A stretch of DNA of 64,000 nt from CAYGAW01 sp964492135 (GCA_964492135.1 CAZBJW010000002.1:1-64000); one strand, 5' to 3'. Counted from the stretch's first letter, positions 15,151-24,714 are shown. The notes: a model not told the origin generated them from the sequence alone. Program-made: numbers and translations.

Positions 15151-17556
15151 CTATGCCTTTTCCGCTAACACCTGCTTGGTATGTTCTATCTCCTCCGGTG
15201 TGACCTTTTTCCTCATCTCCTCGAGTTCGCGCATAGTGCGGGCGAACTTCTGGGCCTCGGCGGCGGAGATCCACTCTAGTTGCAGCCTCTCCGGCCGAAT
15301 GCCCACCCTTTCCAACTTGTCCCAGAGCCTTTCCACTCGCCTTTGCGTCCACCGGTTGGCACTGATGTAATGACAGTCAGCAAAGTGGCAGCCGGAGACG
15401 AGGACAATGGGCGCTCCCAAAGCGAAAGCCCTAAGTATGAGTCTCTCCCCCACCCGTCCGCTGCACATGGTGCGGATGACCCGGGCGCCGGGAGGATACT
15501 GCAGCCGGGAGACGCCAGCCATATCACCTCCGGCGTAGGAGCACCAATTGCAAGCGAAGACTACGGGCTTCTCCCCAGGCCTCTCTCCCAGCATAGCCTC
15601 CAGTTGGGCGAAAATCTGCTCATCGCCAAAATGGCGCTGGGTAATGGCTCCTACAGGGCACTCGGCACTACAAGTGCCACATCCGGCACAAGCCGCCTCG
15701 ATGACCCGTGGAGGAACTTTCCTTCTAGGGTCCACATCGACGATAGCCCCATAAGGGCAAACCCGAGCGCATCGGCCGCAAAAGTTGCATAAGGCACGAT
15801 CAATGATAGGGGTAATAGCCTCTATGGAAATCTTATCCTGGTTGAGGATGGTCTGAGCCCTAGCGGCGGCAGCGCTGGCTTGGGTGACACTCTCCTTGAT
15901 ATCCTTGGGCCCCTCAGCGCAACCGGCCAAGAAGACCCCTCGTGTCGGAGCATCCACCGGCTTCAATTTGGGGTGTGATTCCAAGAAGAAGCCATCGTTC
16001 GTCAGCGAGAGGCTCAAGAGTTGCTGTACCGTCTTACTATCCTCTCGGGGCTCTAGCCCCACAGAGAGGACGAGCATATCCAACTCGTGCTCTTCCAGTC
16101 GGCCGGCGGTGGTGTTCTCTACCGTCACCAAGAGGCTCCTTGTCTCCGGGTTCTCCTTCACCTCCCCAGGGAGCCCCCGCACGTATCTCACCCCGGCGTC
16201 CTTGCTCCGCTTGTAGAGATCCTCAAACCCCTTGCCGAAGGCCCGTATATCAAGGTAGAAGACGGTGATATCGATGTCCGGGTAATGGTCCCGTAAGAGC
16301 AGGCTATCTTTCACCGTGTTCATGCAGCATATATTGCTACAGTAAGGGTTGCCCCTCCGCTCAGCGCGGGAGCCCACACATTGTATGAACCCTATCCGCT
16401 CCGGCACCCTCCCGTCGGTGGGACGGGCAAAATGGCCCTGTAGAGGCCCTCCGGAGTCTATCAGCCGTTCGAACTCCAAGGTGGTAATCACGTTCTCGAA
16501 ACGGGTGTAACCATACTCATCCAAGAGGGTGGGATCGTAGACCTCCATACCCACGGCCACGATGATAGTCCCCACTTCCAACTCCACGATCTGGTCCTTC
16601 ATGTCGAAGTCGATGCAACCCTTATCGCACTTCTCGGCGCATTTGCCACAGGCGATGGGCTGAACTCCCAGGCACTCCTCGATATTGATGATATAAGAAG
16701 AGGGTACAGCCTGAGGAAAGGGGATGTAGATGGCTCGACGGGAGGCAAGGCCCATCTGGTACTCATCGGGCATGATCACCGGGCAGACGTCAACGCAGTC
16801 GCCGCAAGCGGTACACTCCTCCTCATCGACGTATCGGGCTTTCTTGCGCACCCTGACCTTAAAATTGCCTACGTAGCCCGATACTTCCTCCACTTCACTA
16901 TAGGCTAGGAGTTTTATCCTCGGATGTCGACCGACATCCATCATCTTAGGGCCCAGGATTCATATGGAACAATCCATGGTGGGGAAGGTCTTATTCAGTT
17001 GGGCCATCTTCCCCCCGATAGAAGGCTCCTTCTCCACCAAGTATACCTGATGACCGGCGTCGGCCAGATCCAAGGCCGCCTGGATTCCGGCCACTCCCCC
17101 GCCGATAACCATAGCCGCCTTGGTGACCGGCACCTCCATCTCTACTTGAGGTTCCAGAAGCCGTGCCCTGGCGACGGCGATCTTGACGATATCTTTCGCC
17201 TTGTCTGTGGCCGCCTCCCTATCGTGGAGATGAACCCAACTGCATTGCTCCCGGATATTGGCCATCTCCAGGAGATAGGGGTTGAGGCCCACATCGGAGA
17301 TGCATTTTCGGAAGGTAGGCTCATGGAGTCGGGGGGTGCAAGAGGCGACGACCACACGGTTCAAGTGGCGTTCCACGATAGCCTTCTTGATCTCTTCCTG
17401 GCCTGGGTCGGAGCAGCTGTACCTGTTTCGCACCGCCAGGGCCACGTCAGGCAGCCTCTCCGCGTAATCTCGCACCGCCTCGCAATCCACCGAGCCCGCT
17501 ATGTTGAGCCCACACTCGCAGACGAAAACGCCGATCCTCAGTTCATCGTTGGACAA
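15151..17556 (-). CDS. hdrA: HdrA-MvhD fusion, probable selenoprotein (UGA read as Sec)
   Basis: Heterodisulfide reductase subunit A, 801 residues if the in-frame UGA at 16960-16962 is read as selenocysteine (residue 199). The N-terminus (IGVFVCECG) leads to an FAD fold (AAMVIGGGVAGIQAALDLAD). Then comes MDCSI-[UGA]-ILGPKMMDVGRHP, where HdrA proteins have a conserved Cys that is selenocysteine in some methanogens. Ferredoxin-type clusters follow at about 248 (CTACGDCVDVCP), 590 and 623, with an MvhD domain at about 668-765. The frame and family similarity are perfect across the UGA. Start TTG 17556 is set by a perfect AAAGGAGGTGAT site; the GTG at 17565 lies within it. HdrA carries the bifurcating flavin in Hdr complexes. 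Without recoding it would split into two useless pieces. Confidence 0.88.
16922..16962 (-). promoter_or_regulatory. UGA codon and bacterial SECIS-like hairpin
   Basis: Read on the minus strand, the UGA (16962-16960) is followed by 20 bases and then a perfect 7-bp stem GGATGTC / GACATCC (16939-16922) closed by the tetraloop GGTC. The distance from UGA to the loop is 27 bases. Bacterial SECIS elements have a small apical loop with a leading G, and the E. coli fdhF element also presents GGUC, at roughly this distance. The hairpin lies wholly within coding sequence, as expected for bacteria. Confidence 0.82.
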
Positions 17557-17581
17557 CCCTATCACCTCCTTTCCTAGAGGC

Positions 17582-18703
17582 CTACAGAGCGTTGGCTGCC
17601 AAAACGACCAGATCTTCTACCTCTATTCGAGCCTCCTGACCTACCTTCTCATCACTCATAGCGCATCTGAAATGTATCTGGCACTTGGGGCAAGCGGTGA
17701 TCAGAAGGTCTGCACCAGTGGCTTTGACCTCCCTGAGTCGTTCCACCTGGATCTCTTTGTTGTCAGCCCCACAGTTAGTCCAACAACTGGCGCCACAACA
17801 TAACGCCTGGGCCCTGTTTCTCTCCATCTCCACCAGTTCCACCCTCGGCAGAGAGGCGATAACCTGCCGGGGTGGCTCGTATAGGCCGGAGAAGCGGCCC
17901 AGACGACAGGGGTCTTGGTAAGTGACTCGCTTACCTAGCCTTCTATTCACCTTCGGCGTAGGCAACTCCTGGGCGAGCAACTCAGAGATATGGATTACCT
18001 CCGCCTTCGGCCCGCCCACATAGCGGGGATACTCCACCGCCAAAGTATGATAACATTCGGCGCAAGAGGTGACCACCCGCTGGGCTCCGCTCTCTTCGAT
18101 AGTTTGCAGGTTGAGTTCAGCCAAGCGACGGAAATTATCGATATCCCCCTCCCAGAGGAGGTCGTGGCCGCAACAACGCTCGTCTTCTAGCGCCATGGGG
18201 GTGATACCCAAGCGGTTGAGCGCCTTCACCGTGCTCCGAGCGATCTTATGGCCTGGAAAGTCGAACTCCTGGAAGATAACCTCAAAGTAAGGAAGACAAC
18301 CCATGAAGTAGAGGGTATCCGATCTCTCGGCCACTTTAAGCCTTCGGAGCCAACCTAAGCGGTTCTGCTTCAAGTCTCTGGTCATCATCCGCATCAGGGT
18401 CTGGAGTGCTCCGCCATGGGTGCACTCCCCGCTCTGGCCACCTTTCCAGGCCTGGGTTCGCAAATGCCTGATAAACTCCGAATAGGCTACACCGCTTTGA
18501 CACCTCTCGCTGCAGGCCTCGCAGGTTAAGCAAGACCAGAGAAACCGATCCTGGGCTAAGTCGCCTCCCCACAACGCTCTCTCCACCGTCAGACGGGGAG
18601 AGTAGGCGGGGTTAAGCCTGGCCAAAGGACAGACGGCGGTACATTTGCCGCAATCTAGACAACGATAGACATGGGTCTCTTTAATCGCTTTCTCGATGTC
18701 CAT
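17582..18703 (-). CDS. HdrC-HdrB fusion (heterodisulfide-reductase catalytic subunit-like)
   Basis: 373 residues. Residues 1-100 are HdrC-like with two 4Fe-4S motifs (CLDCGKCTAVCP and CLTCEACSERCQSG). The rest is HdrB-like with two complete CCG domains. The first is MGC...ERCCGHD...CAEC at about 130-230. The second is DPC...ALCCGASC...ACPKC at about 265-350. All cysteines needed for two noncubane 4Fe-4S clusters are present, so it should be an active disulfide or related reductase. The start lies 4 bases after the preceding stop, inside the operon. HdrD, GlpC and LldE-like proteins share this plan, but the HdrA neighbours favour an Hdr role. Confidence 0.88.
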   Translation of the reverse strand: MDIEKAIKETHVYRCLDCGKCTAVCPLARLNPAYSPRLTVERALWGGDLAQDRFLWSCLTCEACSERCQSGVAYSEFIRHLRTQAWKGGQSGECTHGGALQTLMRMMTRDLKQNRLGWLRRLKVAERSDTLYFMGCLPYFEVIFQEFDFPGHKIARSTVKALNRLGITPMALEDERCCGHDLLWEGDIDNFRRLAELNLQTIEESGAQRVVTSCAECYHTLAVEYPRYVGGPKAEVIHISELLAQELPTPKVNRRLGKRVTYQDPCRLGRFSGLYEPPRQVIASLPRVELVEMERNRAQALCCGASCWTNCGADNKEIQVERLREVKATGADLLITACPKCQIHFRCAMSDEKVGQEARIEVEDLVVLAANAL

Positions 18704-18707
18704 TGGA

Positions 18708-21700
18708 CTAGACCCTCTGGACGAACCTCTTTACCTTCTGGACGAAGAGCCGTCCATCGCCAAGAGGCATCGAATCCAGGTGCAGCCTTCTTTTGTTTAT
18801 ACCTAGAAGGCCCAGCAAAGCCTGCATTCTCTTAAATAAATCCTCGGCCCCTTGATTACCCAACTGGTGTTCGCACTCCCCTGGCGGGCAGCCCAGCATC
18901 AACACTCCCGCCGCTCCCAACTCGAACGCTTTCAAGATCAAACCCGGGTGCAGCCTCCCCAGACATTGTAAGCGGACTAACCTCGCATTTGGGGGATAAG
19001 ATAGGCCTTGCAACCCCGCCATTTCCGCCCCGCTGTAGGCTTTCCAGTTGCAGGAGAAGACGATCACCTTGGGCTCAGGGTTCGGCGAGGCCAAGAGAGC
19101 CTCTAAGGTAACCTCCAACTGACGGTCGCTGATATGGCCAGCGGTGATGGCTCCCGAGGGGCAAAGGGCAGCGCAGCTCCCGCAGCCGGTACAAAGAGAA
19201 CCATCCACTTGGGCGATAGGTCGCTCCCCATCCTCCCGAACCCTAACCGCCTCGGCTTGGCAGACCTCCTCACAGGTTCCACACCCTCGGCAACGCCAGG
19301 CCTCCACTTGAGCCTTAGGCAAAGGCAGAGTCGTCAGCCTGGCTCGGGCCACAGCGGAAGCGACAAGATCTTCCGCCTTCTCCGTCGCCCGCTCAGGTTC
19401 GTCAGCATGGACAAGAGCACAATGCTCCCTGATGTTCACGAACTCGAAGAAAGAGGGCGATCTCAAGAGATTGACTTTAGAGCGAACCCTCTGGTAAGAG
19501 CAACTGTAGCAGATCTGATCCAAAGAGCAGCAGGAGCAGGCGGCCAAGACGGCCTGGTTCAGGCTATGAGCGGCTATGGCCCGATCTATGCTCTCTACTC
19601 CCTCGATGAGGCAAGCATAGGGGATCTCCTGAGTGTGCACGACCCCCGGCAGGCGGCTAGCCTCCCGGCATATCTCGGCCACATCTATCACCTCACCGAT
19701 ATGACCACCACAATGGCAGACGAAAACCCCGATCCTGGGCTCACCATCCAACCGTCGGTCCCTTTCCTCCAGAGGGAGACGAAGGGTCAGGGGAGAGGGA
19801 GCAGGGAGGGATGGGGCACTAATGGTCTCCAAACTCAGGGGAAGACCTGCCAACTCGCGAGCATCAACCAACAAGATAGAGCCCACCTGCAGCCTCAACT
19901 CCAGAGGCCTCTGCTCGTGATCGATGGCTCTCGTCTCGCAGGCTATCTCGCACTCTAGACACTCGCTACAGAGACCACAACTGAGACATCGCTCCGCCTC
20001 GGCTCTAGCCTGCTCCTCGGTGAAGCCCAACTCCACCTCCCGGAAACTCCTCTTGGCCTTAGAAGGGAGCAGGGTGGCTATTTGAGCCCTAGGTCGGCGG
20101 GAGGCAAGACCCAGACTCAACCTCTGAGCTATCTCCTCCTCCGTCAACTCCGCCTTCGGGAGCGAGAAGGGCCCCCCTCTCAGTTCTGCACCCCGAAGAT
20201 ACCGATCAATAGAGCGAGCGGCCCTATGGCCAGCGGCGATAGCGTCCACCACAAAGGCAGTGCCCGTCACCGCATCTCCTCCAGCGAAGACGCCCGGTTT
20301 CCCCGTGGCCAACGTCTCAGGGTCTACGGCGATGGTCCGTCTCAAAGTCATCTGCAACTCACCATCTAAAAGGAGGCCCAGGTCTGGGTCCTGGCCGATG
20401 GCGAAGATAACCGTATCGCAGGGGAGCAGATGCTCCGAGCCTGGGCCGGTCTCCAAAGTGAGACGCCCATCCTCGTCGAACTCCATAAAGGTCACATCCA
20501 AGCATTGGACCCCGGTTATCTGGCCCTCAGTGTGGACTATCTCTTTGAAAGCCCGGGAGGGGTGAACTATGACCCCTTCGGCTTCGGCAGCCTCGATCTC
20601 CCAAGGGTAAGCGGGCATCCCCTCCCTGCCCTCTAGACAAGCCATCTCTACCCTCTTGGCCCCCAGACGGACCGCGGTGCGGGCCACATCGATAGCCACG
20701 TTCCCCCCGCCCAAGACCAGAACCCTCTCCCCTACTCTCACCTCTTGGCCCAGGTTCACCTGGCGTAGAAAATCGGTGTTCACCAGGACTCCGCGGAGAT
20801 CGGCCCCCGGAATGGGCAACTTCTGGCCCCGATGGGCTCCCACAGCCAGAAATAGAGCCTCATACTCTTCCAGGAGAGCGTCGATATCCTCCACACGGCT
20901 GTTCAGTTTCAACTCTATGCCCAGAGCCAAGATCTCGTCGATCTCCCACTGTATTAACTCGGGAGGTAAGCGGAAGAGGGGGATTCCCACCCGCATCATC
21001 CCCCCTGGAACGGGCAGCGCTTCAAAAACGGTGACTCGGTAACCCAAGAGGGCCAACTCCCGGGCCGCGGTCAGGCCAGCGGGACCAGAGCCCACCACAG
21101 CCACAGGAGGACCCTTAGCCGGGGGGGCTTTCAGTTGGGCGGTCTTCCCCTTAGTGTAAGCCCAATCGGCCACGAACCTCTTGAGGGCCCTGACAGAGAC
21201 TGGCTCATCCACTCTTTGACGGCTGCATTCATCCTCGCAACGGTGATCACAAACCCGGCCACAGATAGAGGGGAAGGGGTTCTCCCCCTTGATGGCCCGC
21301 AAGGCATCCTCATACCGCCCCTCTCTGATGAGAGCTACATAACCTTGGGCTCGTTGGTGGAGGGGACAGGCGGCACGGCAGGGGGCTGTCCCTCGCTTCT
21401 CGATGATGTAGGCGGCGGGCACAGCCTTGGTGTAAGGGAGGTAGATCGCCTTGCCGTCAGAGCCCCTCCCCATTCCCGCTGGGCAGTTAGCCTCGCAGCG
21501 GCCGCAGGCGGCACACCTCTCCTCGTCCACGTAGCGGGGAAGGCATAATAGAGTGACCGAGTAGTCGCCCTCTCGCCCCTCGATGGTGGTTAGCTGAGCA
21601 TTGGTCAGAAGGCTGATCTGAGGGTGACAGGCAGCGGCTAGAAGCTCAGGTAGGAGTGGACGCTCTACAGGCAGGAGGTTCCCCAAGGGTGCCTGGCCTA

Positions 21701-21875
21701 AAGAGGGGGACTGGGTGACCAAGTGCACCCTTTGGCCCTCTTGGGCCAACTTTAGAGCAACTCTGGCCGCAGCGACATCGCCGCCGATGACTAGGCTGCT
21801 GCGCCTACGCTCTTCTTGCCACTCCATCGTTTTCAGTTGATCCACACCGATCAGGGACTCCGTCGTCAGGCCCAA
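18708..21875 (-). CDS. HdrA-like / GltD-like / MvhD-like mosaic flavoprotein
   Basis: A 1055-residue multi-domain redox protein. In order: an HdrA-like fragment with one 4Fe-4S motif (CAACGRCEANCP, about 121-132); a GltD-type NAD(P)H-dependent flavoprotein from about 160 to 620, with the Fe-S Cys stretch, FAD site VVGSGPAGLTAARELALLGY at 260 and pyridine-nucleotide site VLVLGGGNVAIDVARTAV at 387; a second HdrA-type N-terminal segment (RIGVFVCHCG); two 4Fe-4S motifs (CRGCGTCEEVC, CTGCGSCAALCP); and a C-terminal MvhD domain (VIVFSCNWKAYSGAEMAGLQ). The usual HdrA Cys/Sec site is absent. It probably brings NAD(P)H into the Kor-Hdr assembly. Start TTG 21875 overlaps korC by 10 bases; ATG 21827 is an alternative. 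Confidence 0.85.
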   Translation of the reverse strand: MGLTTESLIGVDQLKTMEWQEERRRSSLVIGGDVAAARVALKLAQEGQRVHLVTQSPSLGQAPLGNLLPVERPLLPELLAAACHPQISLLTNAQLTTIEGREGDYSVTLLCLPRYVDEERCAACGRCEANCPAGMGRGSDGKAIYLPYTKAVPAAYIIEKRGTAPCRAACPLHQRAQGYVALIREGRYEDALRAIKGENPFPSICGRVCDHRCEDECSRQRVDEPVSVRALKRFVADWAYTKGKTAQLKAPPAKGPPVAVVGSGPAGLTAARELALLGYRVTVFEALPVPGGMMRVGIPLFRLPPELIQWEIDEILALGIELKLNSRVEDIDALLEEYEALFLAVGAHRGQKLPIPGADLRGVLVNTDFLRQVNLGQEVRVGERVLVLGGGNVAIDVARTAVRLGAKRVEMACLEGREGMPAYPWEIEAAEAEGVIVHPSRAFKEIVHTEGQITGVQCLDVTFMEFDEDGRLTLETGPGSEHLLPCDTVIFAIGQDPDLGLLLDGELQMTLRRTIAVDPETLATGKPGVFAGGDAVTGTAFVVDAIAAGHRAARSIDRYLRGAELRGGPFSLPKAELTEEEIAQRLSLGLASRRPRAQIATLLPSKAKRSFREVELGFTEEQARAEAERCLSCGLCSECLECEIACETRAIDHEQRPLELRLQVGSILLVDARELAGLPLSLETISAPSLPAPSPLTLRLPLEERDRRLDGEPRIGVFVCHCGGHIGEVIDVAEICREASRLPGVVHTQEIPYACLIEGVESIDRAIAAHSLNQAVLAACSCCSLDQICYSCSYQRVRSKVNLLRSPSFFEFVNIREHCALVHADEPERATEKAEDLVASAVARARLTTLPLPKAQVEAWRCRGCGTCEEVCQAEAVRVREDGERPIAQVDGSLCTGCGSCAALCPSGAITAGHISDRQLEVTLEALLASPNPEPKVIVFSCNWKAYSGAEMAGLQGLSYPPNARLVRLQCLGRLHPGLILKAFELGAAGVLMLGCPPGECEHQLGNQGAEDLFKRMQALLGLLGINKRRLHLDSMPLGDGRLFVQKVKRFVQRV

Positions 21876-22447
21876 GCCCCAATAGAGCGCTCTCTCCTAT
21901 CGGCGGCCAGTCGCTTCCCATACTCGTAGCCTCGCTCAAAGGCCTGGAGGTTTAGCTCTTCCGTCCCCTTTGGCACCAAGGAGGGGATAGAGCGCTTCAT
22001 AGCCTTGACCGAGATAGCCCCCGTGAGAGCGGTGAAAGAACCCAACATCACTATATTGGCTACGATCCTGCGCCCTGCTTCCTCCGCCAGCCGGGTAGCT
22101 GGGATGGCAAAAAGATGCCTCTTCTTCGAGCGTCTAGCCTTCCCTGTCACCAGATCGGCATCCACTAAAAGCATCCCACCCTCGGCCAGTTCGCTAGCAT
22201 ACCTATCATACGCCTCCTGAGACATCACCACCATCACCTGGGGTTTGATGACCAGAGGATGGAGGATCTCCTCCTCGGATATAACTAGGTCAGCGCTGCA
22301 AGCCCCTCCCCGGGACTCCGGCCCATAACTTTGGGTGAGGACGGCGTTTTTTTGGTCGAAGAGCACAGCAGCCTGACCGATAATCTGACCAGCCAGAATG
22401 ATCCCCTGTCCACCGAAGCCGGCCAACTTGACCTCCAACCGTTTCAT
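21866..22447 (-). CDS. korC: 2-oxoacid:ferredoxin oxidoreductase gamma subunit
   Basis: 193 residues of the POR/KOR gamma family, which helps bind CoA and complete the active site. The N-terminus VKLAGFGGQGIILAGQIIGQA and the middle SYGPESRGGACSADLVIS are family signatures. It starts in an ATGA overlap with korB. In this operon it is the last oxidoreductase subunit before the Hdr genes, and its stop lies inside the first codons of the HdrA/GltD mosaic gene. Confidence 0.93.
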   Translation of the reverse strand: MKRLEVKLAGFGGQGIILAGQIIGQAAVLFDQKNAVLTQSYGPESRGGACSADLVISEEEILHPLVIKPQVMVVMSQEAYDRYASELAEGGMLLVDADLVTGKARRSKKRHLFAIPATRLAEEAGRRIVANIVMLGSFTALTGAISVKAMKRSIPSLVPKGTEELNLQAFERGYEYGKRLAADRRERSIGAWA

Positions 22448-23301
22448 GAAGGCTCTCCCTTCACTCTCGCCTGAATCTCCCGTTGGAGATCCAGGTAGGT
22501 AGGCTTCTCGATATCGATGAACTTACCCACGACTATCTTACCCCCCAAGTCTATATCCGCCTTTCGAGGGTCGAAGCCATGCACGATCTCTGAGGACTCC
22601 CGGTAGAACTTCATCATATCCAACCCCTCGCCCAATCTGTTCATCCGGTCAAAGTAGGTGGGACAAGGGGAGATCACCTCCACGAAACTGAACCCCTCTT
22701 TAAGAAGCACCTCGGTAAGAGAGTGTTCCAGCCGTCGCACATGCAGGGTAGTCCAGCGGGCGACATAGACCGCCCCGCTGGCGCCAGCCAAGTAGGGAAG
22801 ATTAAAAGGATGCTCGCTATTGCCATAGGGCGAGGTAGCCGTCTTGGCCATCGCCGGGGTGGTGGGGCCAACCTGTCCCCCGGTCATCCCGTAGTTAAAG
22901 TTGTTGACACAGATAACAGCCATATCGATATTGCGGCGTGCGGCATGGATGAAGTGATTCCCCCCAATAGCGATGAGATCCCCATCGCCGCTGAAGACCA
23001 CCACCTTTAGTTCCGGATTGGCTAACCTCAGCCCAGTAGCGAAGGGGATGGCCCGACCGTGGGTGGTGTGAAAGGAATCGAGTTTAATATACCCTGCTGC
23101 CCTGCCCGTGCAACCTATGCCGGATACGATGACCACTTTATCTAAGGGGAGTCCTGACCTCTCCAGAGCGCCGATGAAGCAGTTGAGGGCGGTCCCTATC
23201 CCGCACCCCGAACACCAGATATGAGGCAACCGCTCCTCCCGCAAGAGGCTTTCCCGAGGGTGTTTAAGGGATACCACTGTAGACTTCTCGACCGGGCTCA
23301 T
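22444..23301 (-). CDS. korB: 2-oxoacid:ferredoxin oxidoreductase beta subunit (TPP-binding)
   Basis: 285 residues. It binds thiamine diphosphate: HIWCSGCGIGTALNCF near residue 27, and the Mg-TPP motif GDGDLIAIGGNHFIHAARRN followed by NNFNYGMTGGQ at about 104-142. GIGCTGR and THGRAIPFATGLRLANP are also typical. It overlaps korA and korC by ATGA, so the subunits are translated together. The lack of a fused ferredoxin and the D-A-B-C order fit the 2-oxoglutarate (Kor) class, but 2-oxoisovalerate or another 2-oxoacid cannot be excluded. Confidence 0.94.
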   Translation of the reverse strand: MSPVEKSTVVSLKHPRESLLREERLPHIWCSGCGIGTALNCFIGALERSGLPLDKVVIVSGIGCTGRAAGYIKLDSFHTTHGRAIPFATGLRLANPELKVVVFSGDGDLIAIGGNHFIHAARRNIDMAVICVNNFNYGMTGGQVGPTTPAMAKTATSPYGNSEHPFNLPYLAGASGAVYVARWTTLHVRRLEHSLTEVLLKEGFSFVEVISPCPTYFDRMNRLGEGLDMMKFYRESSEIVHGFDPRKADIDLGGKIVVGKFIDIEKPTYLDLQREIQARVKGEPS

Positions 23302-24440
23302 CTCGCTGCCTTTCTGATAACCTTCAATATATCTTCAGGCTCATAAAGGCCCCCGCCCATATGGCTAACGGGGATCACCTCCGCTCTTCCGCCAGCGGAA
23401 CGTTCCACTTCCAAGGCTATCTGTCCATAGTTTATCTCGGGCACGACGAAAGCCTTCACCTTACTAGCGATCTCCCTTACCCTCTCCTCGGGAAAGGGCC
23501 AAACGGTCAACAATTTCAACATCCCTGCCTTTATATCCTCCCTCCTGGCCAACTCGACCGCCCAGAGACTCACCCGTGCCGAGATCCCGTAGGAACAGAC
23601 TATCACCTCCGCCCCCTCTACACCCCTCTCTTCCAACATGATGATATCTCTCTTATGGCCTCGGATCTTCTCCACCAAGCGGCGTACCAACTTATCTTGG
23701 GTGACCTCATCGGTGGTCGGATACCCTCGCTCATCATGGGTGAGGCCTGTAACATGGATATGGTAACCCTCTCCCGCGTTAGCCATGGGAGGGATCAAAT
23801 CCTCACCGGGTTGGAAGGAAGAGTAGTCACCAGGGGGGAAGTCTGGCTTGCGCCGAGGGAAGTAGGGCACCTCTTCAGGGATGACCACCCGTTCGGTCAT
23901 ATGCCCCACTACCTCGTCAGCCATTACCAATACCGGGGTGCGGTACTTCTCGGCTAAGTTGAAGGCCCTCACGGTGAGGTCAAAGAACTCTTGAGGTGAA
24001 CTGGGAGAGAGAGCGATGATCTCGTAGACGCCATGAGTGCCCCACCGCGCTTGCATCATATCCCCCTGCCCTACCAGGGTAGGCAGCCCGGTAGAGGGGC
24101 CTCCCCTCTGCACGTTGACCAGAACACAGGGCGTCTCGGTCATGATCCCCAATCCCAGGTTCTCCATCATCAGGCTGAAGCCGGGGCCTGAGGTGGCGGT
24201 CATGGCCCGGAGGCCACCCCAAGAGGCTCCCAAAACGGCGTTCATGGAGGCTATCTCGTCTTCCATCTGGATGTAGACGCCACCCAGTTGGGGCATCCGT
24301 TCCGCCATCCGCTCCGCTATCTCTGTGGCCGGGGTAATGGGGTAACCAGCAAAAAAGCGACAACCGGCAGAGAGAGCACCCTCCGCGCAAGCGATGTCGC
24401 CACTCATGAAGAACTCCCCCTTCAGGATCCTCTCACTCAT
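23298..24440 (-). CDS. korA: 2-oxoacid:ferredoxin oxidoreductase alpha subunit
   Basis: 380 residues from ATG 24440. GAEGALSAG-type N-terminal strings (CAEGALSAGCRFFAGYPITP) and TPATEIAERMAE are followed by MEDEIASMNAVLGASWGGLR and TSGPGFSLMMENLG, all diagnostic of the KorA/PorA pyrimidine domain. A transketolase-C-like domain closes the protein. The ATG at 24461 is in frame, but GGAAGGAAG sits before 24440, and that start overlaps the korD stop as ATGAGTGA, the same coupling style as the other subunits. Confidence 0.93.
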   Translation of the reverse strand: MSERILKGEFFMSGDIACAEGALSAGCRFFAGYPITPATEIAERMAERMPQLGGVYIQMEDEIASMNAVLGASWGGLRAMTATSGPGFSLMMENLGLGIMTETPCVLVNVQRGGPSTGLPTLVGQGDMMQARWGTHGVYEIIALSPSSPQEFFDLTVRAFNLAEKYRTPVLVMADEVVGHMTERVVIPEEVPYFPRRKPDFPPGDYSSFQPGEDLIPPMANAGEGYHIHVTGLTHDERGYPTTDEVTQDKLVRRLVEKIRGHKRDIIMLEERGVEGAEVIVCSYGISARVSLWAVELARREDIKAGMLKLLTVWPFPEERVREIASKVKAFVVPEINYGQIALEVERSAGGRAEVIPVSHMGGGLYEPEDILKVIRKAAR

Positions 24441-24714
24441 GGGGCTCTTCTTCCTTCCCATCCCGAGGCAGGGAGTAGATAGCGAATTCGGGGCAGATCA
24501 CCTCGCAAAGGCCACAATTGGTGCAAGCCTCCTCATTTTGGGGGTGAGGAGGATGGTATCCTTTAGCGTTGAACCGGTCTGAAGCCGCCAATACCCCCAC
24601 CGGGCAGAACTCGATACAGAAATTGCACCCCTTACACCGCTCCTCTATGACATAAACTTTGCCCCGGGGGACCTTGATCCTCTCAACATCTAAAGGCTTT
24701 CTCCAGTACTTCAC
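24433..24714 (-). CDS. korD: 2-oxoacid:ferredoxin oxidoreductase delta subunit (2x4Fe-4S ferredoxin)
   Basis: 93 residues, first gene of the nine-gene... in full, of the eight-gene minus-strand operon. Two 4Fe-4S motifs, CKGCNFCIEFCP at about 27-38 and CTNCGLCEVICP at about 64-75, give a bacterial-type ferredoxin domain. It carries electrons from the TPP site to the external acceptor. The separate delta subunit at the front of D-A-B-C is usual for Kor operons. AAGAAAAGG lies just upstream of its ATG. Confidence 0.92.
   Translation of the reverse strand: MKYWRKPLDVERIKVPRGKVYVIEERCKGCNFCIEFCPVGVLAASDRFNAKGYHPPHPQNEEACTNCGLCEVICPEFAIYSLPRDGKEEEPHE

Noticed and set aside
17557..17565. GTG 17565 as the start of HdrA
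   Set aside because: This GTG is part of the perfect ribosome-binding sequence AAAGGAGGTGAT; TTG 17556 has the proper spacing.
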